This document shows, in pieces, positions 1 to 5,891 of a DNA stretch of 7,870 nt. Every line of letters begins with the position of its first letter. The stretch's first letter is position 1. The position numbers and the translations under genes are program-made. The stretch comes from Acidobacteriota bacterium (GTDB taxonomy: Bacteria; Acidobacteriota; Terriglobia; Terriglobales; Acidobacteriaceae): contig JAJZJJ010000114.1 in the NCBI GenBank assembly GCA_021810175.1, forward strand, positions 1 through 7,870. Direction: 5' to 3'. The notes below the pieces were generated by a model. The model did no database searches. It had not been told where the DNA came from and saw only the letters and a list, made by a program, of their open reading frames with translations.

Positions 1-609
1 CGATTCCAGAATGATGTAAATGAATGCAGGGCCACTGGCGGAGAGGCCGGTGACGGCGTCCATGTGCTTTTCATCGACCGTGACGGTGCGGCCGACGGCC
101 TCAAAGAGCGCGTTGGCGAGCTGCAATTGCGCGGGCGTGACGTTGGAGCCGGAGCAGAGCGCGGTGATGCCGGCGCCGAGCATGGAAGGCGTGTTGGGCA
201 TGGCGCGAATGACGGGGATGGGTTTGGGCGCGTCGAGGGCCGCGGCTGCTTCGATGGCCGAGGTGCGGACCGAGGCGGCAAAAGAGATGAGCAGCTTGGA
301 GGCGTCAAGCTCAGGGCGGAGGGTTTCGATGAGGTCGGTGATCTGGAAGGGCTTTACGCCGAGCAGGACGACGTTGGACTGGCGCACGGCGGCGAGATTG
401 TCCGTGGTGACCTCGATGCCCCACTGGGCCGAGAGCGCAAGGGCGCGGTCAGGATGGGCGACGGTGGCGACGAGCTGGTCGGGGCGCAGGATGTTCTCCT
501 TGAGGAAGGCCTGCAGCAGAATGCCGCCCATTTTGCCGGCGCCGAGGACGGCAACCCTGGCGCGGCTGAGGTTCAGTGGAGAAGGAACGGAGGTTTTGGT
601 ATCGGTCAC
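1..609 (-). CDS. proC: Pyrroline-5-carboxylate reductase ProC, 3' end outside the window
   Basis: NAD(P)H-dependent reduction of 1-pyrroline-5-carboxylate to L-proline, the last step of proline synthesis, in the cytoplasm. The 203 residues visible cover the N-terminal Rossmann fold and the start of the helical dimerisation domain. Visible signatures are the dinucleotide loop VLGAGKMGG (residues 21-29), LLGVKPFQ (82-89), the family motif RAMPNTP (135-141) and DAVTGLSASGPAF (184-196), which is the start of the P5CR signature region. The family is usually about 270-280 residues, so roughly 70 are cut off by the window edge. The start is GTG at 609: it gives the normal short leader before the Rossmann fold and has AAAGGTG a few bases upstream. 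ATG codons further in would remove the nucleotide-binding loop. The GTG overlaps the TGA of the upstream DUF885-like gene (GTGA), which suggests translational coupling. Identification is from family motifs and is very secure. Confidence 0.96.
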   Translation of the reverse strand, partial: MTDTKTSVPSPLNLSRARVAVLGAGKMGGILLQAFLKENILRPDQLVATVAHPDRALALSAQWGIEVTTDNLAAVRQSNVVLLGVKPFQITDLIETLRPELDASKLLISFAASVRTSAIEAAAALDAPKPIPVIRAMPNTPSMLGAGITALCSGSNVTPAQLQLANALFEAVGRTVTVDEKHMDAVTGLSASGPAFIYIILES

Positions 610-1481
610 GGTTGCACCTTTGGCGTATTCGACGGGGAATTGGGTTTGGATGCAGCGGGTTGAAGGCTCTTAAGGAAACGGCCGAAGCGCTCGTAGGCCG
701 GGAAGACCCTGGTGGTGATGGCGGTGAGCACGGCCTTGCGGAGGCTCGCCTGCTCGGCGGCGGAGATCGACGACGGGAATTCCTTGAGGGGCAGCGCGAA
801 GGGGCTGTCTTCGGGCTGCTGGCTGGTGACGGCGCGAATCTGCGCGAGCACGCCGCGAATTGTGGCGGCGGAGGGCGGATTTTCGTCCTGGACGCCGAGG
901 AGGAGATCGTCGCTGATCTGGCGGAAGGCGGTGGGCACCTTGTTGAGGCGCGCGATGTAGTTGTCGTAGTCCTGCGTGGACTGGAAGTGCAGTTTGGCCG
1001 GGAGCCGGGCGAGGGAAAAAGGCAGGCCGGAGGTGGCGGTGACGGGCGTTTCCCAGGGGCGGGTTGCGGCAGCGTTCTGCTCGGCGATGAGCGTTTGCAT
1101 CATCTGGTGCTTGCTTTGCTTTTCAGCGGCGGACATGCCGGTGGTGTCGATCGCGGCGAGCTGCATCATGAAGGCATTTTCCTGATCGAGGCGCTGTTCC
1201 CAGGCCTCGGCGGAGTAGTCCGTGAGTTCGGCGTCGTAGCGCTTGTCGCCCAGGATGGACGCGGCTTCGGGATGAGTTTTGAGCCGGTACTGGTGGATGG
1301 CATCGAGCAGGTCGCGGAGCTGCTTCTGGCGCTGGGCGAGCGGAACGGGAGCCTGCTGCCGGGCGACCGGACCGCGCGGCGGATAGTGGACAACAGTTCC
1401 CTTGGGGAACTGCTGGCCGAGGGCCAGCGGCGCGGCGGACAGGGCCAGCGCGAGGGTACTGCAAAGGAGGGGTGTCTTCAT
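606..1481 (-). CDS. Secreted DUF885-family protein, N-terminal half only
   Basis: A 291-residue exported protein. Residues 1-22 form a signal peptide (MKTPLL start, hydrophobic Leu/Ala core, cleavage likely after ALG). From about residue 52 it follows the N-terminal, helical part of DUF885 proteins: the THPEAASILGDKRYD segment (69-83), LDQENAFMMQLAAIDTTGMS (98-117), DYDNYIARLNKVPTAFRQI (171-189), then PPSAATIRGVLAQI (202-215) and VFPAYERFGRFL (259-270). Full-length DUF885 proteins are about 550-600 residues and carry a HExxPGHH-type, peptidase-like motif in the second half. Here the protein stops soon after the VFPAY segment with a Pro/Ser-rich tail, so that half and its putative metal site are absent. 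The stop overlaps the proC GTG. There is no clear Shine-Dalgarno; a TATAAA lies at 1505-1500, about 19 bases before the ATG, so the leader may be very short. Function unknown: it may be a stable stand-alone domain or an old truncation. Confidence 0.8.
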   Translation of the reverse strand: MKTPLLCSTLALALSAAPLALGQQFPKGTVVHYPPRGPVARQQAPVPLAQRQKQLRDLLDAIHQYRLKTHPEAASILGDKRYDAELTDYSAEAWEQRLDQENAFMMQLAAIDTTGMSAAEKQSKHQMMQTLIAEQNAAATRPWETPVTATSGLPFSLARLPAKLHFQSTQDYDNYIARLNKVPTAFRQISDDLLLGVQDENPPSAATIRGVLAQIRAVTSQQPEDSPFALPLKEFPSSISAAEQASLRKAVLTAITTRVFPAYERFGRFLKSLQPAASKPNSPSNTPKVQP

Positions 1482-1514
1482 AAAGCGCGGTGGATTCAGT
1501 TTATAACGCAGGGA

Positions 1515-1650
1515 CTGGCCAGCAGTTGTCCGGGGGTCAGTTGTCAATCCCCAGTTTCCAGTCGCGAGTTGTGAGCTTGCAGCTGGCAGCAGGCAACTGC
1601 AAGACAGCAGCCCTTGCTGACCACTGACCACTGATGACCGGCAACTGTGG
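1515..1650. repeat. Intergenic cluster of short direct and inverted repeats
   Basis: This gap between the ABC ATPase and the DUF885-like gene is built of short related units. CAGTTGTC occurs at 1523-1530 and 1538-1545. The nearly complementary GGCAACTG occurs at 1592-1599 and 1640-1647, so the left and right pairs can form stems with one G-U pair. A perfect 7-bp inverted repeat, CTTGCAG (1576-1582) and CTGCAAG (1597-1603), encloses a 14-base loop. CTGACCA is repeated in tandem at 1617-1623 and 1624-1630, with a degenerate third copy to 1637. No open frame with coding character crosses it. It may be a REP-like or mRNA-processing element, or a degenerate terminator after the ATPase gene; it has no T-tract on the minus strand. 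A TATAAA at 1505-1500 (minus strand) could be a -10 box for the DUF885-like gene, but no good -35 is visible. Confidence 0.6.
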
Positions 1651-1656
1651 ACTCTA

Positions 1657-2415
1657 TCAGCTGTTGCGGACGCGGCTGGAGGCTTCGTCGGAGAAGATTT
1701 TGCCGTCGCGGATATGGACGATGCGGTGTGCGTATTCGGCGATATCGGGCTCGTGGGTGACGAGGACGATGGTGTTTCCGCGGTGGTGCAGATCGTCGAA
1801 GAGGGCCATGATTTCTTCGCCGGTCTTGGAGTCGAGGTTCCCGGTGGGCTCGTCGGCGAGGATGATGGACGGATTGTTGATGAGAGCGCGGGCGATGGCG
1901 ACGCGCTGGCGCTGTCCACCGGAGAGCTCATTGGGTTTGTGGTGGGTGCGGCTGCCGAGGTTGACGGCTTCAAGGGCGGCCCTGGCGCGCTCGAGGCGCT
2001 CGACGGAGGGAGTGCCGTTGTAGATAAGCGGCAGCTCGACGTTGTGGAGGGCCGTGGCGCGGGCGAGCAGGTTGAAGGTCTGGAAGACGAAACCGATTTC
2101 CTTGTTTCGGATGCGGGCGAGTTCGTCGTCGTTGAGTTCGCTGACGAGGTGTCCGTTGAGCCAGTAGCGGCCCTGGCTGGGGGTGTCGAGGCAGCCGATG
2201 AGGTTCATGAGGGTGGACTTGCCGGAGCCGGAGGGTCCCATGATGGCGACGTACTCGTTATGGCGAATGCGCAGATTGACGCCCTGGAGGGCGTGGACCT
2301 GCTGCTCGGAGCCCATGTCGTAGGTTTTCCAGAGATTTTCGACGACGATGACGTCGTCGGGGCTGGGTCCCTGCGAGGTATTGGGGACGGTCGCGATATC
2401 GAGGTTGGTTGCCAT
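1657..2415 (-). CDS. ABC transporter ATP-binding protein, MacB/LolD type
   Basis: A 252-residue cytoplasmic ATPase of the lipoprotein/macrolide exporter group (LolD, MacB nucleotide-binding domain, FtsE-like). All core motifs are intact: Walker [10 protein letters not shown] (60-68), Q-loop Gln112 in FVFQTFNLL, signature LSGGQ (164-168), Walker B IILADEP (184-190, catalytic Glu189), D-loop NLDSKT (193-198) and switch His221. It ends shortly after the H-loop, so it is an ATPase subunit without a fused MacB membrane domain. The ATG at 2415 is chosen because AGGAG sits six bases upstream; longer frames upstream would run into the adaptor gene. It lies 49 bp downstream of the adaptor gene on the same strand and probably shares its mRNA. 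Family knowledge says such ATPases drive an FtsX/MacB-type permease that acts with a periplasmic adaptor. No permease is encoded here, so substrate and partner are unknown. Confidence 0.95.
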   Translation of the reverse strand: MATNLDIATVPNTSQGPSPDDVIVVENLWKTYDMGSEQQVHALQGVNLRIRHNEYVAIMGPSGSGKSTLMNLIGCLDTPSQGRYWLNGHLVSELNDDELARIRNKEIGFVFQTFNLLARATALHNVELPLIYNGTPSVERLERARAALEAVNLGSRTHHKPNELSGGQRQRVAIARALINNPSIILADEPTGNLDSKTGEEIMALFDDLHHRGNTIVLVTHEPDIAEYAHRIVHIRDGKIFSDEASSRVRNS

Positions 2416-2464
2416 GGTGTGCTCCTGCCGGCCGGGGCCGGGGCTGAAGATTCGGTTCAAAGCG

Positions 2465-3823
2465 CTAACTGGAGCTTTGGACGATTCCGAGGTCCGTCTT
2501 CTCACGTTTGATGAGAGCGCCGTTCTTAAGGGTGCGCAGGATGTTGTAAGGCCCGATGACAATTTCCTGTCCGGGCTCGAGGCCGCCGAGGACCTGAATG
2601 TTGGTTGTTCCGGTAATGCCGGTCTTGACCTGGACGAAATGGACACGCGGCTTGCCGCCGGGGCTGACGACGAAAACGCCCTGCTGGGCCTGCTCATTGG
2701 CAGAGGCGGTTGCGATTGCCGAGGCCGATTCCTTCTTGAGGCTGGCCGGAGTACGCAGGGTGAGCGCCTGAATGGGGATGGCGACGGCGTTGGCGGCAGT
2801 GGCAGTGGTGATTTTGGCCGTGCAGGAGAGTCCGGGCTTTAGTTTCTTTGATGGATCCTGCAGGGTGACCACGACCTTGAAGTCCTTGGCTTCGTTGGTG
2901 GAGGCGGTGGACTGGCTGGTAGAAACGCCGGTAGAGCGCAGCAGCGCCTGGTCGCCGACCTCAGTGACCTGGCCCTTGAAGATCACGCCGGGCAGGGCAT
3001 CGACGGTGACCTGCACGGGCTGGCCGAGGGCGACATTGATAATGTCGTCTTCGTCGACCATGACTTCCGCGGTGATGGAGCTCATGTTGGCGATGGTCAT
3101 GAGCGTGGAGCCTTCGGAGTTCTGGATGCCTTCGACGACGGTTTCGCCGACGCGCACGGGAAGGTTGGTGACGATGCCGTCAAAGGGAGCGATGGCGACG
3201 GTCTTGTTGAGCAGATCCTCGTTGGCTTTGAGGGTGGCCTGTTGGGTGAGCAGGCTGGCGCGGGCCGAGGCGGTCTGAGCCTTGTCCTGCAGGAGCTGAT
3301 CCTTGGCCTGCTGGAGCGAGGCGAGGTCGGTGAGGTAGGTGGCCTGATCGGCGTCGAAGGTCTGGCGGGACATGACCTGCGCCTTGTAGAGGGCCTTGGC
3401 GCGGAGAAAGTCGGCGCGGCCCTGGTCAAGCTGGGCTTTGGCGTGAGCGATGTTGGCCTGCGCGGTTCGTTCGGCGGCGAGATCGGCCGCAACATTTTTT
3501 TGAGCGGCGAGGATAGAGGCTTTCTGGCCGATGACGTTGGCGTTCTGCTGCACGTTTTCAATGGTGGCTACAATTTCGCCCTTCTGGACCTTTTCGCCTT
3601 CCTTGACGTAGAGGTGGGTGATGCGGCCGAAAGCCGTGGCGCCGAGGTTGACGTATTCCTTTGGCTTAATCTGGCCGGTGGCGCTGACGGTGGAGACGAG
3701 GTTTTTACGAATCACTTTTGAGGTGAGAACCTTGGTGTAACCGGAGCGCTCGCGCCAGATTGTGAGGCCAACGATGGTTCCGAGCACAAGAATGACCGCC
3801 ACAACGATGAGAGCCTTTTTCAT
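2465..3823 (-). CDS. MacA/HlyD-type periplasmic adaptor (membrane fusion) subunit of an export system
   Basis: A 452-residue inner-membrane-anchored adaptor. Residues 3-22 are one hydrophobic segment. The first lipoyl half lies at about 55-90 ([20 protein letters not shown]) and the second at about 208-245 ([19 protein letters not shown]). Between them is a long Ala/Gln/Lys-rich helical hairpin (about 91-207), the coiled coil that normally contacts an outer-membrane channel. A beta-barrel domain follows (about 248-340, with [12 protein letters not shown]), then a membrane-proximal domain (345-440) interrupted by an Ala/Ser/Gln-rich insert near 362-381. Three in-frame ATGs are close together (3853, 3829, 3823). 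I chose 3823 because AGGAA at 3836-3832 is eight bases upstream of it, but only two from 3829. The next gene, 49 bp away, is a MacB-type ATPase, so this is the adaptor of a tripartite ABC exporter. No outer-membrane channel or permease gene is in the window. Substrate unknown. Confidence 0.93.
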   Translation of the reverse strand: MKKALIVVAVILVLGTIVGLTIWRERSGYTKVLTSKVIRKNLVSTVSATGQIKPKEYVNLGATAFGRITHLYVKEGEKVQKGEIVATIENVQQNANVIGQKASILAAQKNVAADLAAERTAQANIAHAKAQLDQGRADFLRAKALYKAQVMSRQTFDADQATYLTDLASLQQAKDQLLQDKAQTASARASLLTQQATLKANEDLLNKTVAIAPFDGIVTNLPVRVGETVVEGIQNSEGSTLMTIANMSSITAEVMVDEDDIINVALGQPVQVTVDALPGVIFKGQVTEVGDQALLRSTGVSTSQSTASTNEAKDFKVVVTLQDPSKKLKPGLSCTAKITTATAANAVAIPIQALTLRTPASLKKESASAIATASANEQAQQGVFVVSPGGKPRVHFVQVKTGITGTTNIQVLGGLEPGQEIVIGPYNILRTLKNGALIKREKTDLGIVQSSS

Positions 3824-3861
3824 TCGCATCTTTCCTGCCGCGACGTCCGGCACAGATGGGC

Positions 3862-3904
3862 TTTGTGCCCGGTTATGCTTCCATTACGAAGCGCCCGGCA
3901 CAAA
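3862..3904 (-). promoter_or_regulatory. Two-part hairpin in the 5' leader of the adaptor gene
   Basis: Perfect inverted arms TTTGTGCC (3862-3869) and GGCACAAA (3897-3904) enclose a second, inner stem, GCTTC (3877-3881) and GAAGC (3888-3892), with a six-base loop. Read on the minus strand this would be a stacked stem-loop with an internal loop, about 40 bases before the adaptor ATG and upstream of its Shine-Dalgarno. It has no following T-run, so it is not a terminator. It may be an mRNA leader structure or a protein-binding operator for the adaptor/ATPase genes. The symmetry is seen directly; the role is inferred. Confidence 0.4.
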
Positions 3905-3927
3905 AGTTCCCTGATGGTCCAGGCGAG

Positions 3928-3955
3928 ATAGTCTGAAGTTATCCCATGATAGCAA
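3928..3955 (-). promoter_or_regulatory. Weak candidate promoter for the adaptor/ATPase genes
   Basis: On the minus strand TTGCTA (3955-3950) is followed after 16 bases by GACTAT (3933-3928). The -35 match is fair and the -10 match is poor. It is listed because a leftward promoter must lie somewhere in this divergent gap and no better pair is visible. A start from here would include the 3862-3904 hairpin in the mRNA leader. Confidence 0.2.
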
Positions 3956-4007
3956 CGACTGCGCGAAGATTTGGCGAAAAGAATGTGCTTCGCGCGCACA
4001 CATTTTG

Positions 4008-4037
4008 TTGAAGTCGCAGGAGAGCGGCTCGTACAAT
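4008..4037 (+). promoter_or_regulatory. Sigma70-type promoter of the GWxTD gene
   Basis: TTGAAG (4008-4013) and TACAAT (4032-4037) are separated by 18 bases, each close to the bacterial housekeeping consensus. Transcription would begin near 4044, giving a leader of about 22 bases that contains the AGGAG at 4051-4055 and leads into the ATG at 4066. This is the best promoter match in the window and supports the chosen start of the downstream gene. Confidence 0.55.
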
Positions 4038-4048
4038 ACATGCATTGT
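4033..4048. promoter_or_regulatory. Imperfect palindrome over the -10 box and transcription start
   Basis: ACAATACATGCATTGT is a 16-bp palindrome with one mismatched pair (positions 6 and 11) around an ATGCAT core. It covers most of the TACAAT -10 box and the predicted transcription start of the GWxTD gene, which is where a repressor operator would sit. No regulator gene lies nearby, so any binding protein is unknown. The symmetry could be partly due to chance. Confidence 0.35.
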
Positions 4049-4065
4049 TGAGGAGCAGTTGCTTT

Positions 4066-5802
4066 ATGTCGCAGTGCCGCATTTGCTTGATCCTGGCGTT
4101 TCTGATGGCCGGGGTGGGCGCCACCCCGTGTCTGTATGCACAGCCACGAACGAAATCGCATGATCAACAGGCCCAATCCGCGCAGAACAGCGCGCAGAGC
4201 CAGGGGAGTCAGAATCCGCTGAAGCGGAAGCTGCCTGCCTGGCGGCGCAGAAAGCAAGAGCGGGAGTACAGGCAGGAGTTGAAGGGCCCCTACAAGAAGT
4301 GGCTGGACCAAACCGTCCGCTGGATTATCACGGACAAGGAGCGCAGGGCGTTCCTGAGTTTGAGCAACGATGAAGAACGCGATGCCTTCATCGAGAACTT
4401 CTGGCGGCGACGGAATCCGAATCCGGATTCGCCCTATAACAGCTACCGCGAGGAGATTTACCGGCGTATTGCGTACGCGAACGCGCATTTTTCCGACGGC
4501 GAGCCGGGCTGGATGACGGACCGCGGGATGATCTACATCAAGTACGGAAAGCCAACCAGCATTGACGCGCACCCGAGCGGCGGCATGTACAACCGTCCGT
4601 TGTCACAGGGCGGCGGCCAGACGGCGACGTATCCCTTTGAGGACTGGCATTACCGCTACATTCCGGGTATTGGCGAGAATGTGAATATTGAATTCGTCGA
4701 CCAGTGCATGTGCGGCAATTACCAGATGACGATTGACCGCTCGGCGAAGGACGCGCTGCTGCATGTTCCGGGAGCGGGCGAGACGCTGTACGAACAGATG
4801 GGGCTGGCGCAGAAGAAGGACCGCTTCAATGGCGGGCTGGAGGATATTGGTCCGGGTCCGATGTCTGCCGAGGAGCACAGCAAGGAATTCGACCGGCTGG
4901 AGCAGTTTGCGAAGCTGGAAGCGCCTCCGGTGATCAAGTTCAAAGACCTGCAGAGCTTTGTGACCAGCCACAAGTTGCTGACGGGGCCGTTCTTCCCCTT
5001 TGATGTGCAGACAGACTTTGTTCGCATCGGCAGTGAAACGGTGATGGTGCCGATCACGCTGCAGATCAAGCAGAAGGACATTACCTTCAAGACGCAGAAC
5101 GGGGTTTCGAAAGGCCTGGTGGATATTTACGGGCGGGTTTCAACGATTACCGACCAGGTAGTGACCGAGTTTGAGGACACGGTCGCGGTGGTCGAGCCGG
5201 CCGAGCTGCTTCCGGAGACGGCGGGCCATGCGTCGCTGTACTGGAAAGCACTTGCGCTGAAGCCGGGACGGTACCGTATTGATATTGCGATCAAGGATGT
5301 GAACAATCCAAATCACGTCGGCACCTGGGCGCAGGCGATCACGGTTCCGGAGTACAACGACAACAGCCTGTCGACCTCGTCGCTGATTCTCGCAACGAAG
5401 ATGGAGCGGGTTCCGGATAAGGATATCGGCGCCGGCCGATTCACGATTGGCGACACGCTGCTGTGGCCGCGGGTGATGGCGAGCGAAGCGACGCCGGCCG
5501 CGTTCCACCGCAACCAGAACCTGAACTTCTGGATGCAGGTGTACAACCTGGGCGTAAATGAGAAGACCAAGCGGAACGACGCGACGATCGAGTATCAGAT
5601 CATCAACGATAAGAACAACAAGATGCTGCTGGACACAGTCCAGAAGTCGACTGCCATTGCTGCCGATGCCGACCAGTTGACGCTGGAGAAGAGACTTCCG
5701 CTGGCGAGCCTGCGGCCGGGCAGGTACACTGTGAAGATCAAAATTCACGATGCGATTTCCGGGCAGGATATCGCCCAGAGTGCACCGTTTGTCGTAGACT
5801 AA
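4066..5802 (+). CDS. Exported GWxTD-domain protein
   Basis: A 578-residue protein with a signal peptide (residues 1 to about 26, ending CLYAQ), a low-complexity Gln/Ser linker (about 33-50) and a basic stretch (53-70). The GWxTD domain follows: KKWLDQTVRWIITDKERRAF (77-96), an FIENFWRRRNPNPDSPYNSYREE helix (108-130) and the name-giving GWMTDRGMIYIKYGKP (148-163). Next come FEDWHYRYIPGIGENVNIEFVD (191-212) and a CxC pair (Cys214, Cys216). The remaining roughly 300 residues look beta-rich, with repeated LKPGRYRIDI / LRPGRYTVKI-like strands typical of Ig-like sandwich domains. GWxTD proteins occur in Acidobacteriota and related phyla and have no established function as far as I know. The ATG at 4066 is preferred over an upstream TTG at 4045 because AGGAG lies ten bases before the ATG and the signal peptide then begins normally. 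It is divergent from the adaptor/ATPase genes and 89 bp ahead of a probable outer-membrane protein gene. Confidence 0.92.
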   Translation: MSQCRICLILAFLMAGVGATPCLYAQPRTKSHDQQAQSAQNSAQSQGSQNPLKRKLPAWRRRKQEREYRQELKGPYKKWLDQTVRWIITDKERRAFLSLSNDEERDAFIENFWRRRNPNPDSPYNSYREEIYRRIAYANAHFSDGEPGWMTDRGMIYIKYGKPTSIDAHPSGGMYNRPLSQGGGQTATYPFEDWHYRYIPGIGENVNIEFVDQCMCGNYQMTIDRSAKDALLHVPGAGETLYEQMGLAQKKDRFNGGLEDIGPGPMSAEEHSKEFDRLEQFAKLEAPPVIKFKDLQSFVTSHKLLTGPFFPFDVQTDFVRIGSETVMVPITLQIKQKDITFKTQNGVSKGLVDIYGRVSTITDQVVTEFEDTVAVVEPAELLPETAGHASLYWKALALKPGRYRIDIAIKDVNNPNHVGTWAQAITVPEYNDNSLSTSSLILATKMERVPDKDIGAGRFTIGDTLLWPRVMASEATPAAFHRNQNLNFWMQVYNLGVNEKTKRNDATIEYQIINDKNNKMLLDTVQKSTAIAADADQLTLEKRLPLASLRPGRYTVKIKIHDAISGQDIAQSAPFVVD

Positions 5803-5811
5803 GCACCACAC

Positions 5812-5858
5812 CGGCCAGGCAGCCAGCAGAGCTGCCGGCCGCACCTCTTTCCGAGAGG
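5812..5858 (+). terminator. Two tandem hairpins after the GWxTD gene (possible weak terminator)
   Basis: CGGCC-A-GGCAGC (5812-5823) pairs with GCTGCCGGCCG (5831-5841): 11 base pairs with a single bulged A and a seven-base loop. Three bases later CCTCT (5844-5848) pairs with AGAGG (5854-5858) around TTCCG. The first stem is strong, but only a short CTCTTT follows, so intrinsic termination would be partial at best. It starts nine bases past the stop codon. It could instead be an mRNA stability element that lowers expression of the downstream gene. Confidence 0.4.
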
Positions 5859-5891
5859 GCTTCTGGGCCAGTCAGCAAACTGAAATTATTC

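Noticed and set aside
20..673. Plus-strand open frames opposite proC
   Set aside because: proC is unambiguous on the minus strand; the plus frames have no recognisable domain and arise from GC-rich third positions.
576..1574. Long plus-strand open frame opposite the DUF885-like gene
   Set aside because: Shadow of the minus-strand gene; it is Gly/Arg/Glu-rich, has no family motif, and the minus strand has a signal peptide and a DUF885 match.
1515..1650. CRISPR-like array
   Set aside because: Units are 7-8 bp with irregular spacing and mixed orientation, and no cas genes are present.
606..1973. A single 455-residue minus-strand protein extending the DUF885-like gene upstream
   Set aside because: The extra 164 residues are Ser/Pro/Thr-rich out-of-frame sequence of the ATPase gene and the repeat region; the signal peptide starts at the ATG at 1481.
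1714..2511. Long plus-strand open frame opposite the ABC ATPase
   Set aside because: The minus strand encodes every ABC motif intact; the plus frame is Val/Gly/Asp-rich complement sequence with no motif.
1657..2697. A longer ATPase starting at 2697
   Set aside because: The added N-terminus overlaps the adaptor gene and is low-complexity; AGGAG precedes the ATG at 2415.
4045..4065. TTG at 4045 as start of the GWxTD protein
   Set aside because: No ribosome binding site before it, and it lies at the predicted transcription start; ATG at 4066 has AGGAG and a normal signal peptide.
3820..4572. Minus-strand open frame covering the divergent region and the GWxTD N-terminus
   Set aside because: No motif or ribosome binding site, and it would erase the divergent promoter region; the plus strand carries the GWxTD domain.
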